Of a stretch of 64,000 bases of DNA, positions 16,725-24,999 are shown one piece after another (position 1 is the first letter of the stretch; every line of letters starts with the position of its first letter). A program made the position numbers and the translations under genes. The notes beneath the pieces were generated by a model, which had not been told where the DNA came from, ran no database searches, and saw only the letters and a program-made list of their open reading frames with translations. The stretch lies in NCBI RefSeq assembly GCF_020089865.1, contig NZ_JAIRBM010000005.1, positions 2,126 to 66,125 of the forward strand. Reading direction: 5' to 3'. The stretch comes from Microvirga puerhi (GTDB taxonomy: Bacteria > Pseudomonadota > Alphaproteobacteria > Rhizobiales > Beijerinckiaceae).

Positions 16725-17264
16725 TCAGGTTCGGCGAATGGTGCCCTGCTGGACGATCTCCTCGACGGAGGGGAAACCGTGCGCGGCAGCTTCCGGGATC
16801 GGCTTCGTTCCTTGAGGCTGAGCCGATGAGACATTCTCCTTCGGAATGCTGCCCGGCCGACCCACGACAATCCGCCCGACCATTCCCGCATGCTCGTGAG
16901 GAATGCAGAAATAGTCGTAGACTCCCTCGACCGCGAGGACGACCGAGAAGCTCTCGTCCGGGAGCAGGTAATCCGAATTCCACGGGGTGGCGTCCTTAGG
17001 AATCCGGAGCGGATGCTGGAAATTGTCGGGATGATAGGAAGTGGCCGTGTGGGCGTTTCCCGGATCGCGGTTCGTCCACCGGACGGTTCGACCGGGCAGG
17101 ATGGCGATACCGACCGGATCGAACCAGACATGGGATCCGTCGACATTGCCGTGCATGACGATGTCGATCGGGCCCTCGTCATCGGCCCAGGCCGGCCCGG
17201 CCGATCGCGGCAAGGCCAGAAGGGCCATGCCGCTCCACAGGACATGTCGCCGCGACAGGATCAT
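16725..17264 (-). CDS. Exported cupredoxin-like copper protein
   Basis: This 179-residue periplasmic protein has a twin-arginine-type signal (SRRHVLWSG, cleavage around AWADD) followed by a cupredoxin fold. The type 1 copper ligands are visible as a His in NAHTATSYHPD and the C-terminal cluster YFCIPHEHAGMVG (Cys, His, Met). It is probably a small electron carrier or copper-binding protein. The ATG at 17264 overlaps the stop of the DUF5602-like gene by four bases, so the two are coupled. The C-terminal tail of about 40 residues after VVGRPG is polar and possibly disordered. Confidence 0.85.
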   Translation of the reverse strand: MILSRRHVLWSGMALLALPRSAGPAWADDEGPIDIVMHGNVDGSHVWFDPVGIAILPGRTVRWTNRDPGNAHTATSYHPDNFQHPLRIPKDATPWNSDYLLPDESFSVVLAVEGVYDYFCIPHEHAGMVGRIVVGRPGSIPKENVSSAQPQGTKPIPEAAAHGFPSVEEIVQQGTIRRT

Positions 17265-17680
17265 TTCGCGACCCGCGCTTCCTCGGGTTTCGCGACGTGC
17301 CACAGCACCACATGGGTATGAGGCTTCTCCACGCCCGGGTGGCCGGCATTGTAGGACACGCTGACGTGGTCGACCTTGCCGCCGGGGGAGGCGAGATCGT
17401 CGAACTTCTTGTCCTTGTTCGACAGATCGTCGAGCGGCAGCATGTAGATCGTGCTGACGAGCCTACCATTGTGGTCATAGGCCAGGAAAGGACCAGCCGG
17501 CAGGGTTTTCGGATCGACATAGAGCTGTCCGAGCCCGGGAAGGAAGTCGGGCAGCTTCACAAGCTCGCTCACCTTCTTGTAGGGGCCGGACGGGGGCGCC
17601 TTCTCGACCTGATCGGCCGCGAAGGCGGGCAGGGTGAGTGCCGCGAATGCAGCGGCGGCGGTGGCGAAGCGCAACGACAT
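17261..17680 (-). CDS. Exported DUF5602/TTHB210-like protein
   Basis: This 139-residue secreted protein has the signal peptide MSLRFATAAAAFAALTLPAF, then a compact domain containing GQLYVDPKTLPAGPFLAYD and VDHVSVSYNAGHPG, with a His-rich end (PHTHVVLWHV). It resembles the DUF5602/TTHB210-like group, but I could not verify this. In Thermus the TTHB210 gene is controlled by a neighbouring sigma-E/anti-sigma-E pair, which fits the ECF gene two positions downstream here. The start at 17680 has a GAGAGGA site. It is first in the operon. Confidence 0.65.
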   Translation of the reverse strand: MSLRFATAAAAFAALTLPAFAADQVEKAPPSGPYKKVSELVKLPDFLPGLGQLYVDPKTLPAGPFLAYDHNGRLVSTIYMLPLDDLSNKDKKFDDLASPGGKVDHVSVSYNAGHPGVEKPHTHVVLWHVAKPEEARVAK

Positions 17681-17723
17681 GATCCCATCCTCTCTCCGAC
17701 CGGGCTTCTTGCCCGGCATGTTC

Positions 17724-17754
17724 GATTGGATGGAGGATGTCCCGGAAGGTTCCC
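17724..17754 (-). promoter_or_regulatory. Candidate ECF promoter
   Basis: On the minus strand GGGAACC (17754-17748) is followed after 15 bases by CATCCAATC (17732-17724), a -35/-10 arrangement typical of ECF sigma promoters (GGGAAC-type -35). It lies 44 bases upstream of the DUF5602-like start. A short hairpin CCGGGC/GCCCGG (17700-17716) sits in the predicted leader. Confidence 0.5.
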
Positions 17755-17814
17755 GGAAAAAGACAATTCCAGGACCTGGAGGCCGATCAGGCGCGGGTCA
17801 CATCACGCAGAGGT

Positions 17815-18570
17815 CTAAACGTGCTGGCCGCCGTTGATGTGCAGTTCGGCGCCGTTCACGTAGGACGAGGCGTCGGTGCACAGGAAGTAGATGGCCTTTG
17901 CCACCTCATCGGGCGTGCCGAGGCGGCGCATGGGGATCTGCTCGACCAGCTTCTCCGTGCCGGGAGAGAGGATCGAGGTGTCGATCTCGCCCGGCGAGAT
18001 GGCGTTGACCCGGACTCCGATCGGACCGAAATCGGCCGCCATTTCGCGGGTGAGGGCGGCCAACGCCGCCTTGGACGTGGCATAGGCTGCGCCGGCGAAG
18101 GGATGGACCCGCGAGCCGGCGATGGAGCTCACGTTGACCACCGAGCCCTTCGCCTTCGTCAGCTCGTCCATGAGGCCCCGAGCCAGCATGATGGAGGCGA
18201 AGAAATTCACCTGGAACACCTGCACCCAGTCCTCATAGGACGTGTTGAGCGTTCCGAGACGTGCGCCACCAGGGCCTTTGGGGGAGATGCCGGCATTGTT
18301 GACGAGAGCATGGAGCACCCCGCCCTCAGCCGCGAGTCGCTCCTTCACCTCCGCGATGGCCCGGCGCGTATCGTTCGCATCCGCGAGATTGACCTGGAGA
18401 TGGTCCTCGGGACCCATCTCCCAGGGGCAGTTCTCTGGGAAGGCGTGACGCGAGCAGGTAATGACCCGCCAGCCGGCCGCCGAGAAGCGCTTGACCGTGG
18501 CATGCCCGATGCCGCGGCTGGCACCGGTCAGCAGCATGATGCGGCGGGAATTCTGGGACGATGCGGGCAT
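17815..18570 (-). CDS. SDR family oxidoreductase
   Basis: This classical short-chain dehydrogenase/reductase has 251 residues. The NAD(P)-binding motif TGASRGIG (about 15-22), the NNAG motif, the catalytic Ser in NVSSIAGS, and Tyr-x3-Lys (YATSK) are all intact. The Arg in CSRHAF after strand 2 suggests NADPH preference. The C-terminus GGQHV is typical of the class. The substrate is not predictable. It is convergent with nothing close and probably monocistronic; an inverted CTAGCCC/GGGCTAG pair at about 18600-18630 lies upstream. Confidence 0.9.
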   Translation of the reverse strand: MPASSQNSRRIMLLTGASRGIGHATVKRFSAAGWRVITCSRHAFPENCPWEMGPEDHLQVNLADANDTRRAIAEVKERLAAEGGVLHALVNNAGISPKGPGGARLGTLNTSYEDWVQVFQVNFFASIMLARGLMDELTKAKGSVVNVSSIAGSRVHPFAGAAYATSKAALAALTREMAADFGPIGVRVNAISPGEIDTSILSPGTEKLVEQIPMRRLGTPDEVAKAIYFLCTDASSYVNGAELHINGGQHV

Positions 18571-18708
18571 GGGCGACCTGTTTGAATGGGGCGCGGACCC
18601 TAGCCCGTGAAGGCCTGGAGGTCCATGGGCTAGCTAGGCGTGACAAGAAAGACAATCAGCATGAAAATAAGTGGGCGATGAAGCGACACTCAGGAAACGG
18701 GGCAGGAA

Positions 18709-19374
18709 ATGCCGGTTGCAGCCGTGATGGTGGATGTCGATGGTGTGCTCATCCGTGGACGCTCAGACGGTCGCCACTGGTCCGCGACGCTGGAAGCCGA
18801 TCTCGGCTTAAGCCCCGAATGTCTCCATCGCGAATTCTTCGAAAAATATTGGGATGATGTCATAGTTGGACGGGTGCTGCTGGCCGATGCCTTAGCGCCC
18901 GTCTTGCGGCACATTGCTCCGGATCTCAGCGTAGAACAGCTGATAAGTTATTGGTTCGAAAACGATTCTTATCTTGATCGTGCGCTATTGGAGGATCTCG
19001 GAGACGTCCGGGCAGCCGGAATCGCCGTATACCTCGCTACCAACCAGGAGCACATGCGGGCGGATTATCTTCTTCGTGAAGTCGGCTTGGCCGCGCATGT
19101 CGACGGGATTTTTTATTCGGCGCAGCTGGGTGTTCGAAAGCCTCAACCGGCTTTCTATGAAGCTGCCGCGACGCGTGCAGGCCTTGCATCCAGCTCCGCT
19201 ATCCTCCTGATCGACGATACGCTCGAAAATGTCCGGGCGGCTCAGGCGATAGGCTGGAGGGGTCTTCATTGGACAGACAAGGGCTGCGTGTTCGAGGCGC
19301 TCCAGGTGCCGGGCTTGGCCAGGAGGCGCCACTCCTCTGCTGTTCTTGATCCGTCCGCCCCCAATCCGGAATGA
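18709..19374 (+). CDS. HAD-superfamily hydrolase (subfamily IA)
   Basis: This 221-residue phosphatase-like protein has HAD motif I DVDGVL (9-14, nucleophile Asp9), motif II in LATNQEH, the motif III Lys in GVRKPQPAFYE and motif IV LLIDDTLENV. The helical cap lies at about 20-85. In motif I the residue two after the nucleophile is Asp11, as required. The substrate is unknown (sugar phosphates or nucleotides are common in this group). It ends 20 bases from the convergent pdxH. The C-terminal 20 residues after GLARRRH are poorly structured. Confidence 0.82.
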   Translation: MPVAAVMVDVDGVLIRGRSDGRHWSATLEADLGLSPECLHREFFEKYWDDVIVGRVLLADALAPVLRHIAPDLSVEQLISYWFENDSYLDRALLEDLGDVRAAGIAVYLATNQEHMRADYLLREVGLAAHVDGIFYSAQLGVRKPQPAFYEAAATRAGLASSSAILLIDDTLENVRAAQAIGWRGLHWTDKGCVFEALQVPGLARRRHSSAVLDPSAPNPE

Positions 19375-19394
19375 TTGGTGGGGTCGCGTGAAGT

Positions 19395-20003
19395 CTATGG
19401 ATAAAGCCGCGTCTTGCGCCATCCGTCATCCTCGCGGGTGAAGACGACCCGGTCGTGGAGGCGAAAAGGCTTGTCCTGCCAGAATTCGATGGAGACGGGA
19501 GCGATCCGGAAACCCGTCCAGTGAGGCGGGCGCGGCACTTCGCCAAGGGCGTATTTGGCGGCGTTCACGGCGACCGCCTTTTCCAGGGCGAAACGGCTCT
19601 CCAGCGGGCGCGACTGCTGGCTTGCCCAGGCGCCGATGCGGCTGTCGCGGGGGCGGCTTTGGAAATACGCGTCGGCCTCTGCATCGCTGACGATGGTCAC
19701 GGGGCCGCGGGCGCGGACCTGACGGCGCAGGCTCTTCCAGTGCAGGACGAGCGCCGCCTTCTTCTGGCCGAGAAGCTCGCGGCCCTTGTTGGATTCCGTA
19801 TTGGTGTAGAACACGAAGCCGTTCTGATCGAAGCCTTTCAGCAGAACCATGCGGACGTTTGGAAGGCCGTCAGCGTCCACGGTCGCCAGGGCCATGGCGT
19901 TCGGATCGTTGGACTCAGAGCCTTTGGCTTCTTCCAGCCAGGAGGAGAAGAGGGTCCATGGCTCGTCGGCTTCGGTAAAGTCACCGCTTGTTAACTGATT
20001 CAA
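19395..20003 (-). CDS. pdxH: Pyridoxamine 5'-phosphate oxidase
   Basis: This FMN-dependent oxidase makes pyridoxal 5'-phosphate from pyridoxine or pyridoxamine phosphate. The 202-residue protein has the family start [19 protein letters not shown]-binding [20 protein letters not shown] and [17 protein letters not shown], and the C-terminal signature [16 protein letters not shown] with RLYP at the very end. The start codon is a TTG at 20003 with AGGA eight bases upstream; no ATG is close. It is divergent from the RT0821-like lipoprotein gene, with a 47-base spacer. It supplies the cofactor for the PLP enzyme at 38.4 kb. Confidence 0.95.
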   Translation of the reverse strand: MNQLTSGDFTEADEPWTLFSSWLEEAKGSESNDPNAMALATVDADGLPNVRMVLLKGFDQNGFVFYTNTESNKGRELLGQKKAALVLHWKSLRRQVRARGPVTIVSDAEADAYFQSRPRDSRIGAWASQQSRPLESRFALEKAVAVNAAKYALGEVPRPPHWTGFRIAPVSIEFWQDKPFRLHDRVVFTREDDGWRKTRLYP

Positions 20004-20050
20004 GGCTTTATCCTGTCTGTGACGAATTCGTTCCGGGGGACCGCCGCCGC

Positions 20051-20527
20051 ATGTGGGCCGATGCGCGCCGTTATAGATCAGACGCCGCCGTGCGCGAAGC
20101 CGTGAAAATAGCCGCTGCCGTCCTGATCGCCCTGACGACCGGTGCCTGCGGCTTCACTTATGGCATCGCGGGCTATTCGGATGAGGAACCACAGGCGACC
20201 GGGGCCATCGCGCCGCAGATTGCCGTGTCGCCGCTCTCCGCAGACCTCAATGAGGAGGATTGGCGCCGGGCCAAGGCGGCTCTCGGCGTCGCTCTCGACC
20301 CTCAGGGTGCCGGCACCCAGGTGTCCTGGGACAATCCGGACACGTCCCACAAGGGTGTCTTCGCTCCGACCAGCCCGCCCTTCGTCAAGAATGACGAAGT
20401 TTGCCGTCTCTTCTCGGCGCATCTGACGGCATCCGCAGCCAGCTCGATCGAGGGAACGGCCTGCCGCCCGTCCGGGGGTGAATGGACGATCAAGGATCTG
20501 AAGCCCAGCAAGGTCGCCAAGAGCTGA
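20051..20527 (+). CDS. RT0821/Lpp0805-like surface lipoprotein
   Basis: This envelope protein of about 158 residues has a hydrophobic segment [13 protein letters not shown] that resembles a lipoprotein signal, with Cys as the likely acylated residue. A C-terminal domain follows, of the RT0821/Lpp0805 17-kDa-antigen-like type ([35 protein letters not shown]). Starts at the ATG at 20051 or the GTG at 20090 are both possible; the GTG gives a better signal peptide length. The function is unknown. It is divergent from pdxH and upstream of the DnaJ-family gene. Confidence 0.72.
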   Translation: MWADARRYRSDAAVREAVKIAAAVLIALTTGACGFTYGIAGYSDEEPQATGAIAPQIAVSPLSADLNEEDWRRAKAALGVALDPQGAGTQVSWDNPDTSHKGVFAPTSPPFVKNDEVCRLFSAHLTASAASSIEGTACRPSGGEWTIKDLKPSKVAKS

Positions 20528-20648
20528 GGACCCGGATCCGGCCTACCGTGACCGTTGCAAACGCGCAACACATTCCCATATGGTCGGGAGAGCCGGTGGG
20601 CGGCTGCTCCTGCGCCCGACCGCCCCACTTCGACGGCTGATGGATTTC

Positions 20649-21590
20649 ATGATGCGTAACCCCTACGACATTCTCGGTGTATCCCGCACCGCGAGCGAAG
20701 CCGACATCAAGAAGGCTTTCCGTAAGCTCGCCAAGACCTATCACCCTGATCGCAACGCGGATGATCCGAAGGCCAAGGACAAGTTCGCGGAGGTCAATTC
20801 CGCCTACGAGATTCTGGGCGATGCGCAGAAGCGGGGCCAGTTCGACCGGGGCGAGATCGATGCGGAAGGCAAGCCGCGCTTCCAGGGTTTTGAGGGCTTC
20901 GGCGCCCGTGGCGGTGGCGGACGGGCTGAGGATTTCGGCTTCAACTTCAGCGGAGGCGGGCCTTTCGGCGGCCGCCGCAGCAGCCGTAGCGCCGAGGCGG
21001 GCGACGACATCTTCTCACAGTTCTTCGGCGAGGCCTTCAGGTCTGCCTCGGAGGGGGGCCGGCGCTCGCGCACCCAGTCGGCGCCAAAGGGCGAGGACGT
21101 CAATGCGACCCTCACCGTGACGCTGGAAGAGGTGGCGCGGGAGGCCACGAAGCGCCTCAAGCTACCGACAGGCCGGGATGTCGATGTGGTGATTCCGAAA
21201 GGCGTGACCGACGGACAGACCATCCGCCTGCGCGGCTTGGGCCAGGGCGCGCCCGGCGTCGACCCAGGTGATGCGCTCCTGACCATCAAGTTCATCCCCC
21301 ATGACCGTTTCACGACCGAGGGGTCGAATCTGCGGATCCGGGTCCCCGTCGAAATCGAGGAGGCCGTTCTCGGCGGGACCATCCGGATTCCGACGCTCAA
21401 GGGTGCGGTGGAGATGTCGATCCCTCCCATGACCAATTCCGGGCGGACCTTCCGCCTGCGCGGCAAGGGGCTGCCGAGCAAAGCCGGACCGGGGGACCTC
21501 CTGGCCACGGTCGAGATCAAGCTACCCGAGATCGTGGACGAGGAACTTATGGAATATGCCCGCAAGCGCCGGTCCGCTCGGGCCAGCTAG
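20649..21590 (+). CDS. DnaJ-family (type II) co-chaperone
   Basis: This co-chaperone of about 313 residues stimulates a DnaK-type chaperone. The J domain (about 1-70, [20 protein letters not shown]) contains the essential HPD in YHPDRNADD, followed by a Gly/Phe-rich linker (about 80-130) and two beta-barrel substrate domains ([19 protein letters not shown]). The zinc-finger repeats CxxCxGxG of DnaJ proper are absent, so it is CbpA-like. The start is uncertain among ATGs at 20640, 20649 and 20652; none has a clear ribosome-binding site. It precedes fabI on the same strand by 146 bases. Confidence 0.88.
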   Translation: MMRNPYDILGVSRTASEADIKKAFRKLAKTYHPDRNADDPKAKDKFAEVNSAYEILGDAQKRGQFDRGEIDAEGKPRFQGFEGFGARGGGGRAEDFGFNFSGGGPFGGRRSSRSAEAGDDIFSQFFGEAFRSASEGGRRSRTQSAPKGEDVNATLTVTLEEVAREATKRLKLPTGRDVDVVIPKGVTDGQTIRLRGLGQGAPGVDPGDALLTIKFIPHDRFTTEGSNLRIRVPVEIEEAVLGGTIRIPTLKGAVEMSIPPMTNSGRTFRLRGKGLPSKAGPGDLLATVEIKLPEIVDEELMEYARKRRSARAS

Positions 21591-21736
21591 GCTGTTGACG
21601 CCTTCCGAGCCGATCCCTGCCAAGCCGTTAGCCGTGCAATTGCCGGGGGAAGTCCGCGAGGTCTCTTCCCCCTGGACACGGTGTCGGTTAAAGAAGCCAT
21701 CGTTTTGACGTGTCCAGCGACGTTTTAAGGTGATTC

Positions 21737-22561
21737 ATGGCAGAGACAACGGCGCCCGGCATCTTGGCCGGAAAGCGCGGCTTGATCATGGGGGTTGCGA
21801 ACAACCGGTCGATCGCCTGGGGGATTGCGCAGGCGGCGCGCCGGCACGGGGCTGAGCTGGCCTTCACCTATCAGGGTGAAGCCCTGAAGAAGCGGGTCGA
21901 GCCCCTCGCCAAGGAGCTGGACGCGGCCGTCGTCGGCCATTGCGACGTCACGGACGGCGCGACCATCGACGCGGTCTTCGAGGAGGTCAAGAAGCTCTGG
22001 GGCTCGATCGACTTCGTGGTCCATTGCATCGCCTTCTCCGACAAGGACGAGCTGACCGGCCGCTACGTGGAGACGAGCGAGGGCAATTTCTCCAAGTCGC
22101 TCCTGATCTCCTGCTATTCCTTCACGGCCATCGCCCAGCGGGCCGAGAAGCTCATGACGGACGGCGGCTCTCTGCTCACGCTCACCTATTACGGCGCCGA
22201 GAAATGGATGCCGCACTACAACGTCATGGGCGTGGCAAAGGCGGCGCTGGAGGCCTCGGTGCGCTATCTCGCGGCCGATCTTGGTCCGCAGAACATCCGC
22301 GTCAACGCGATCTCCGCTGGCCCGATCAAGACGCTGGCTGCCTCCGGCATCGGCGACTTCCGCTATATCCTGAAGTGGAACGAGTACAATTCGCCCCTGC
22401 GGCGGACCGTGACTACCGAGGAGGTCGGCGAGACGGCCGCCTATCTAGTCTCGGACATGTCCCGCGGCATGACCGGCGAGATCCTGCATGTGGATGCCGG
22501 TTATCATGTGGTCGGCATGAAGAACCCCGAGGCTCCTGATCTTTCCCTCGACAAAGACTGA
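21737..22561 (+). CDS. fabI: Enoyl-ACP reductase (NADH)
   Basis: This last enzyme of the type II fatty-acid elongation cycle reduces trans-2-enoyl-ACP. The 274-residue protein has the FabI-specific nucleotide motif GVANNRSIAWGIA, HCIAFSDKDELTG, and catalytic Tyr-x6-Lys (YNVMGVAK) after LTYYGAEKWMPH. The C-terminus ILHVDAGYHVVGM is typical. The ATG at 21737 is preceded by AAGGTGA. The GTG of the histidine phosphatase follows two bases after the stop, so the two are probably co-transcribed. It is the classical target of triclosan-type inhibitors in this family. Confidence 0.95.
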   Translation: MAETTAPGILAGKRGLIMGVANNRSIAWGIAQAARRHGAELAFTYQGEALKKRVEPLAKELDAAVVGHCDVTDGATIDAVFEEVKKLWGSIDFVVHCIAFSDKDELTGRYVETSEGNFSKSLLISCYSFTAIAQRAEKLMTDGGSLLTLTYYGAEKWMPHYNVMGVAKAALEASVRYLAADLGPQNIRVNAISAGPIKTLAASGIGDFRYILKWNEYNSPLRRTVTTEEVGETAAYLVSDMSRGMTGEILHVDAGYHVVGMKNPEAPDLSLDKD

Positions 22562-22563
22562 TC

Positions 22564-23157
22564 GTGAGTTCGACGCGTCCGACGATCTATTTCATCCGCC
22601 ACGGCGAGACCGACTGGAACCTCGAGGGGCGGCTCCAGGGGCAGAAGGATATTCCGCTCAACGATGTCGGGCGGGTCCAGGCCGAGGAGGCCGGCCGGCG
22701 TCTTCAGGCGCTCGTGCCGCACGTGGAGGATCTGGACTACGTGGCCAGCCCCATGCTGCGCACCCGCGAGACCATGGAGCTGATGCGCGAGTCCATGGGT
22801 CTCTATCCGGACTATTACAGACTGGACGAGCGCCTCATCGAGCTCACCTTCGGCGCCTGGGAAGGCCTGACCTGGAAAGAGGTCCGCAAGCTCGAGCCGC
22901 AGCTCGCCTCGTTGCGCGAGCAGGACAAGTGGAACTACGCCCCTCCCGGCGGCGGCGAGAGCTACGCGATGCTGGCCGAAAGGGTACGGCCGATCCTGGA
23001 CGATCTGACCCGCGACACGGCCCTCGTGGCGCATGGCGGCGTCGCCCGTGCCTTTCTGGCGGTCGCCTGCGGTGTCTCCACCCGCCATGCCGCGAGCATC
23101 GATATCTGGCAGGGCAAGATCCTTGTGATCGAGGGGCGCAACCACCGCTGGGCTTGA
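22564..23157 (+). CDS. Histidine phosphatase family protein
   Basis: This 197-residue phosphoglycerate-mutase-like phosphatase has the catalytic motif RHGETDWN (about 12-19) with its phosphorylatable His, an acidic catalytic residue in ELTFGAWEG, and the second His in ALVAHGGVAR. The substrate is unknown; members act on sugar phosphates, nucleotides or alpha-ribazole phosphate. It begins with GTG two bases after the fabI stop, implying translation from the same mRNA. No cobalamin genes are nearby, so a CobC role is not supported. Confidence 0.87.
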   Translation: MSSTRPTIYFIRHGETDWNLEGRLQGQKDIPLNDVGRVQAEEAGRRLQALVPHVEDLDYVASPMLRTRETMELMRESMGLYPDYYRLDERLIELTFGAWEGLTWKEVRKLEPQLASLREQDKWNYAPPGGGESYAMLAERVRPILDDLTRDTALVAHGGVARAFLAVACGVSTRHAASIDIWQGKILVIEGRNHRWA

Positions 23158-23230
23158 GACCAGCAAGCTCGGCCATTGTGGTTGTAAGGAAGATATGCTC
23201 TCATTTGCAATCATATTGCATGGAGGGCCT

Positions 23231-23623
23231 ATGCGCCAAATCTCTCTCGCCTTAGCCGGATTGATGCTGATGACGGCGCCGCTCGCTGCGGAGACTGTCG
23301 AGCGCACGGTCAAGGCCAATTCCCGCGCCGCGATCGGTGGCTTCCTCAGCTATGAGGTGGATACCTGCTATTCGGCGGAGATCCCTGACGTGACGGTGCG
23401 GCAAGCTCCTGCCAATGGCAGCTTCCAAGTTGTTCCGCACGAGCAGGAACTGGGGAAGGACTCGCGCTGCCCCGGCAAGCGCGTCCGCGGCCTCGCCTAT
23501 GTCTATACGCCGAAGAAGGGCTTCAAGGGGCTTGATGAGATCGTTCTCGATGTGCCGTGGCGCTCGAACGATCTCAATCCGCAGAGCGTCCTGACTTACA
23601 CCTACCGGATCCGGGTGGAGTAG
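23231..23623 (+). CDS. Small exported protein
   Basis: This 130-residue protein is probably secreted. It has the signal peptide MRQISLALAGLMLMTAPLAA and a mature beta-rich domain with two cysteines (DTCYSAE, DSRCPGK) that could form a disulfide. The remainder contains VYTPKKGFKGLDEIVLDVPW and TYTYRIRVE, resembling a small immunoglobulin-like or cadherin-type fold, but I do not recognise a family. The ATG at 23231 follows a strong GGAGGG. It is 73 bases after the histidine phosphatase and may have its own promoter. The structured region after it could terminate it. Confidence 0.6.
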   Translation: MRQISLALAGLMLMTAPLAAETVERTVKANSRAAIGGFLSYEVDTCYSAEIPDVTVRQAPANGSFQVVPHEQELGKDSRCPGKRVRGLAYVYTPKKGFKGLDEIVLDVPWRSNDLNPQSVLTYTYRIRVE

Positions 23624-23639
23624 GGCGCGACCTTTCGGT

Positions 23640-23725
23640 TCTCCCTCTCGCATTCAATCTCGCCTGCGGTGCCCCAAGAATGAGCGCTGCACCGCAGGTT
23701 GCTCTCGAGCGAGACGAGGGAGTGA
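23640..23725 (+). other. Structured intergenic region before aroC
   Basis: A perfect 9-bp inverted repeat, CCTGCGGTG (23663-23671) and CACCGCAGG (23690-23698), is flanked by a partly complementary outer pair (CTCCCTCTCG near 23641 and CGAGACGAGGGAG near 23711). The stem could terminate the upstream gene or structure the aroC leader. No T-run follows, and no leader peptide with repeated Phe/Tyr/Trp codons was found. Confidence 0.4.
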
Positions 23726-23805
23726 GGACGACGGATATCCGCCAATCGCGCGCGTGACACCTCGGCACTTTGGTTTTAAGAGGCGCTGAACGTCAGTTGA
23801 GCGCC

Positions 23806-24921
23806 ATGTCCCACAATACTTTTGGTCATCTGTTCCGCGTCACCACTTTCGGGGAGAGCCACGGTCCTGCCCTCGGCTGTGTCATCGACGGCTGTCCTCC
23901 CCGGATTCCCCTCGACGTATCCGAGATTCAGGCGGAGCTCGACCGCCGCCGGCCCGGGCAGTCGCGGTTCACGACTCAGCGTCAAGAGCCGGATCAGGTG
24001 AAGATCCTCTCCGGCGTCTTCGTGGACGAGCGGACGGGTCAGCAGGTCACCACCGGGACGCCGATCGCGCTTCTGATCGAGAATGTCGACCAGCGCTCCA
24101 AGGATTATTCGGAGATCAAGGAGCGGTATCGGCCGGGTCATGCGGATTTCACCTACGACGTGAAGTACGGGATCCGCGACTATCGCGGCGGTGGACGCTC
24201 CTCCGCCCGCGAGACGGCGGCCCGCGTCGCAGCGGGAGCGATTGCGCGTAAGATCCTCCCCGGCGTGACGATCCGCGGCGCCCTCGTCCAGATGGGGCCG
24301 CATCCCATCAACCGCTCGCAATGGGATTGGGATGAGGTGAGCCGCAATCCGTTCTTCTCGCCCGATCCGGAGGCGGCGGCCTTCTACGAGGATTATCTCG
24401 ACGGCCTGCGCAAGGAAGGGTCCTCCATCGGGGCCGTGATCGAAGTGGTGGCAGAAGGGGTCCCGCCGGGCCTGGGGGCACCCATCTACGGCAAGCTCGA
24501 TTCGGAACTCGCCGCGGCGCTGATGTCAATCAATGCCGTGAAGGGGGTCGAGATTGGGGACGGGTTTGCGGCAGCTGCCCTGCGGGGCGAGGAGAATGCC
24601 GACGAGATGCGCCCTGGCAATGCGGGTGCTCCCACCTTCCTGTCGAACCATGCTGGCGGCGTGCTCGGCGGCATTTCGACCGGTCAGCCTCTCGTATGTC
24701 GCTTCGCAGTGAAGCCGACCTCCTCGATCCTGACGCCGCGGGCGAGCGTGACCCGGTCCGGCGCCGAGACGGAGGTTCTCACCAAGGGTCGGCATGACCC
24801 CTGCGTCGGCATAAGGGCCGTTCCTGTCGGCGAAGCGATGGTGGCGTGCGTCCTGGCCGATCAGTTCCTGCGTCATCGCGCCCAAGTCGGCGAGACGTCG
24901 GCCTGGCCCTTCAGGGCTTGA
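23806..24921 (+). CDS. aroC: Chorismate synthase
   Basis: This enzyme converts 5-enolpyruvylshikimate-3-phosphate to chorismate using reduced FMN, and feeds the tyrA branch at 10.4 kb. The 371-residue protein has the three family signatures: [17 protein letters not shown] near the N-terminus, [16 protein letters not shown] with [13 protein letters not shown] in the middle, and [18 protein letters not shown] near the C-terminus. I chose the ATG at 23806 ([10 protein letters not shown]), the conserved start. It precedes ribB on the same strand by 78 bases. Confidence 0.96.
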   Translation: MSHNTFGHLFRVTTFGESHGPALGCVIDGCPPRIPLDVSEIQAELDRRRPGQSRFTTQRQEPDQVKILSGVFVDERTGQQVTTGTPIALLIENVDQRSKDYSEIKERYRPGHADFTYDVKYGIRDYRGGGRSSARETAARVAAGAIARKILPGVTIRGALVQMGPHPINRSQWDWDEVSRNPFFSPDPEAAAFYEDYLDGLRKEGSSIGAVIEVVAEGVPPGLGAPIYGKLDSELAAALMSINAVKGVEIGDGFAAAALRGEENADEMRPGNAGAPTFLSNHAGGVLGGISTGQPLVCRFAVKPTSSILTPRASVTRSGAETEVLTKGRHDPCVGIRAVPVGEAMVACVLADQFLRHRAQVGETSAWPFRA

Positions 24922-24957
24922 GCTGGGCTCAACCCTGATCTGCACATCATCGCAGAA

Positions 24958-24976
24958 ATTTTAGTATTGCTAAAAT
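24958..24976. promoter_or_regulatory. Perfect palindromic operator upstream of HTH-ribB
   Basis: ATTTTAGTATTGCTAAAAT has 7-bp perfect arms around a 5-bp centre, 23 bases upstream of the ribB start. It is AT-rich in a GC-rich genome. It is the size of a Cro/C1-type repressor site, and the downstream gene encodes exactly such a domain at its N-terminus. I infer autoregulation. No FMN riboswitch fits in the 78-base spacer. Confidence 0.6.
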
Positions 24977-24999
24977 CCACTCTCCTATAAGAACGGGGC

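Noticed and set aside
22564..23157. Calling the histidine phosphatase cobC or gpmA
   Set aside because: Motifs fit only the superfamily. No cobalamin genes or glycolytic context are present.
24922..24999. FMN riboswitch upstream of ribB
   Set aside because: The spacer is only 78 bases and has no RFN-element core. The palindrome is the only signal.
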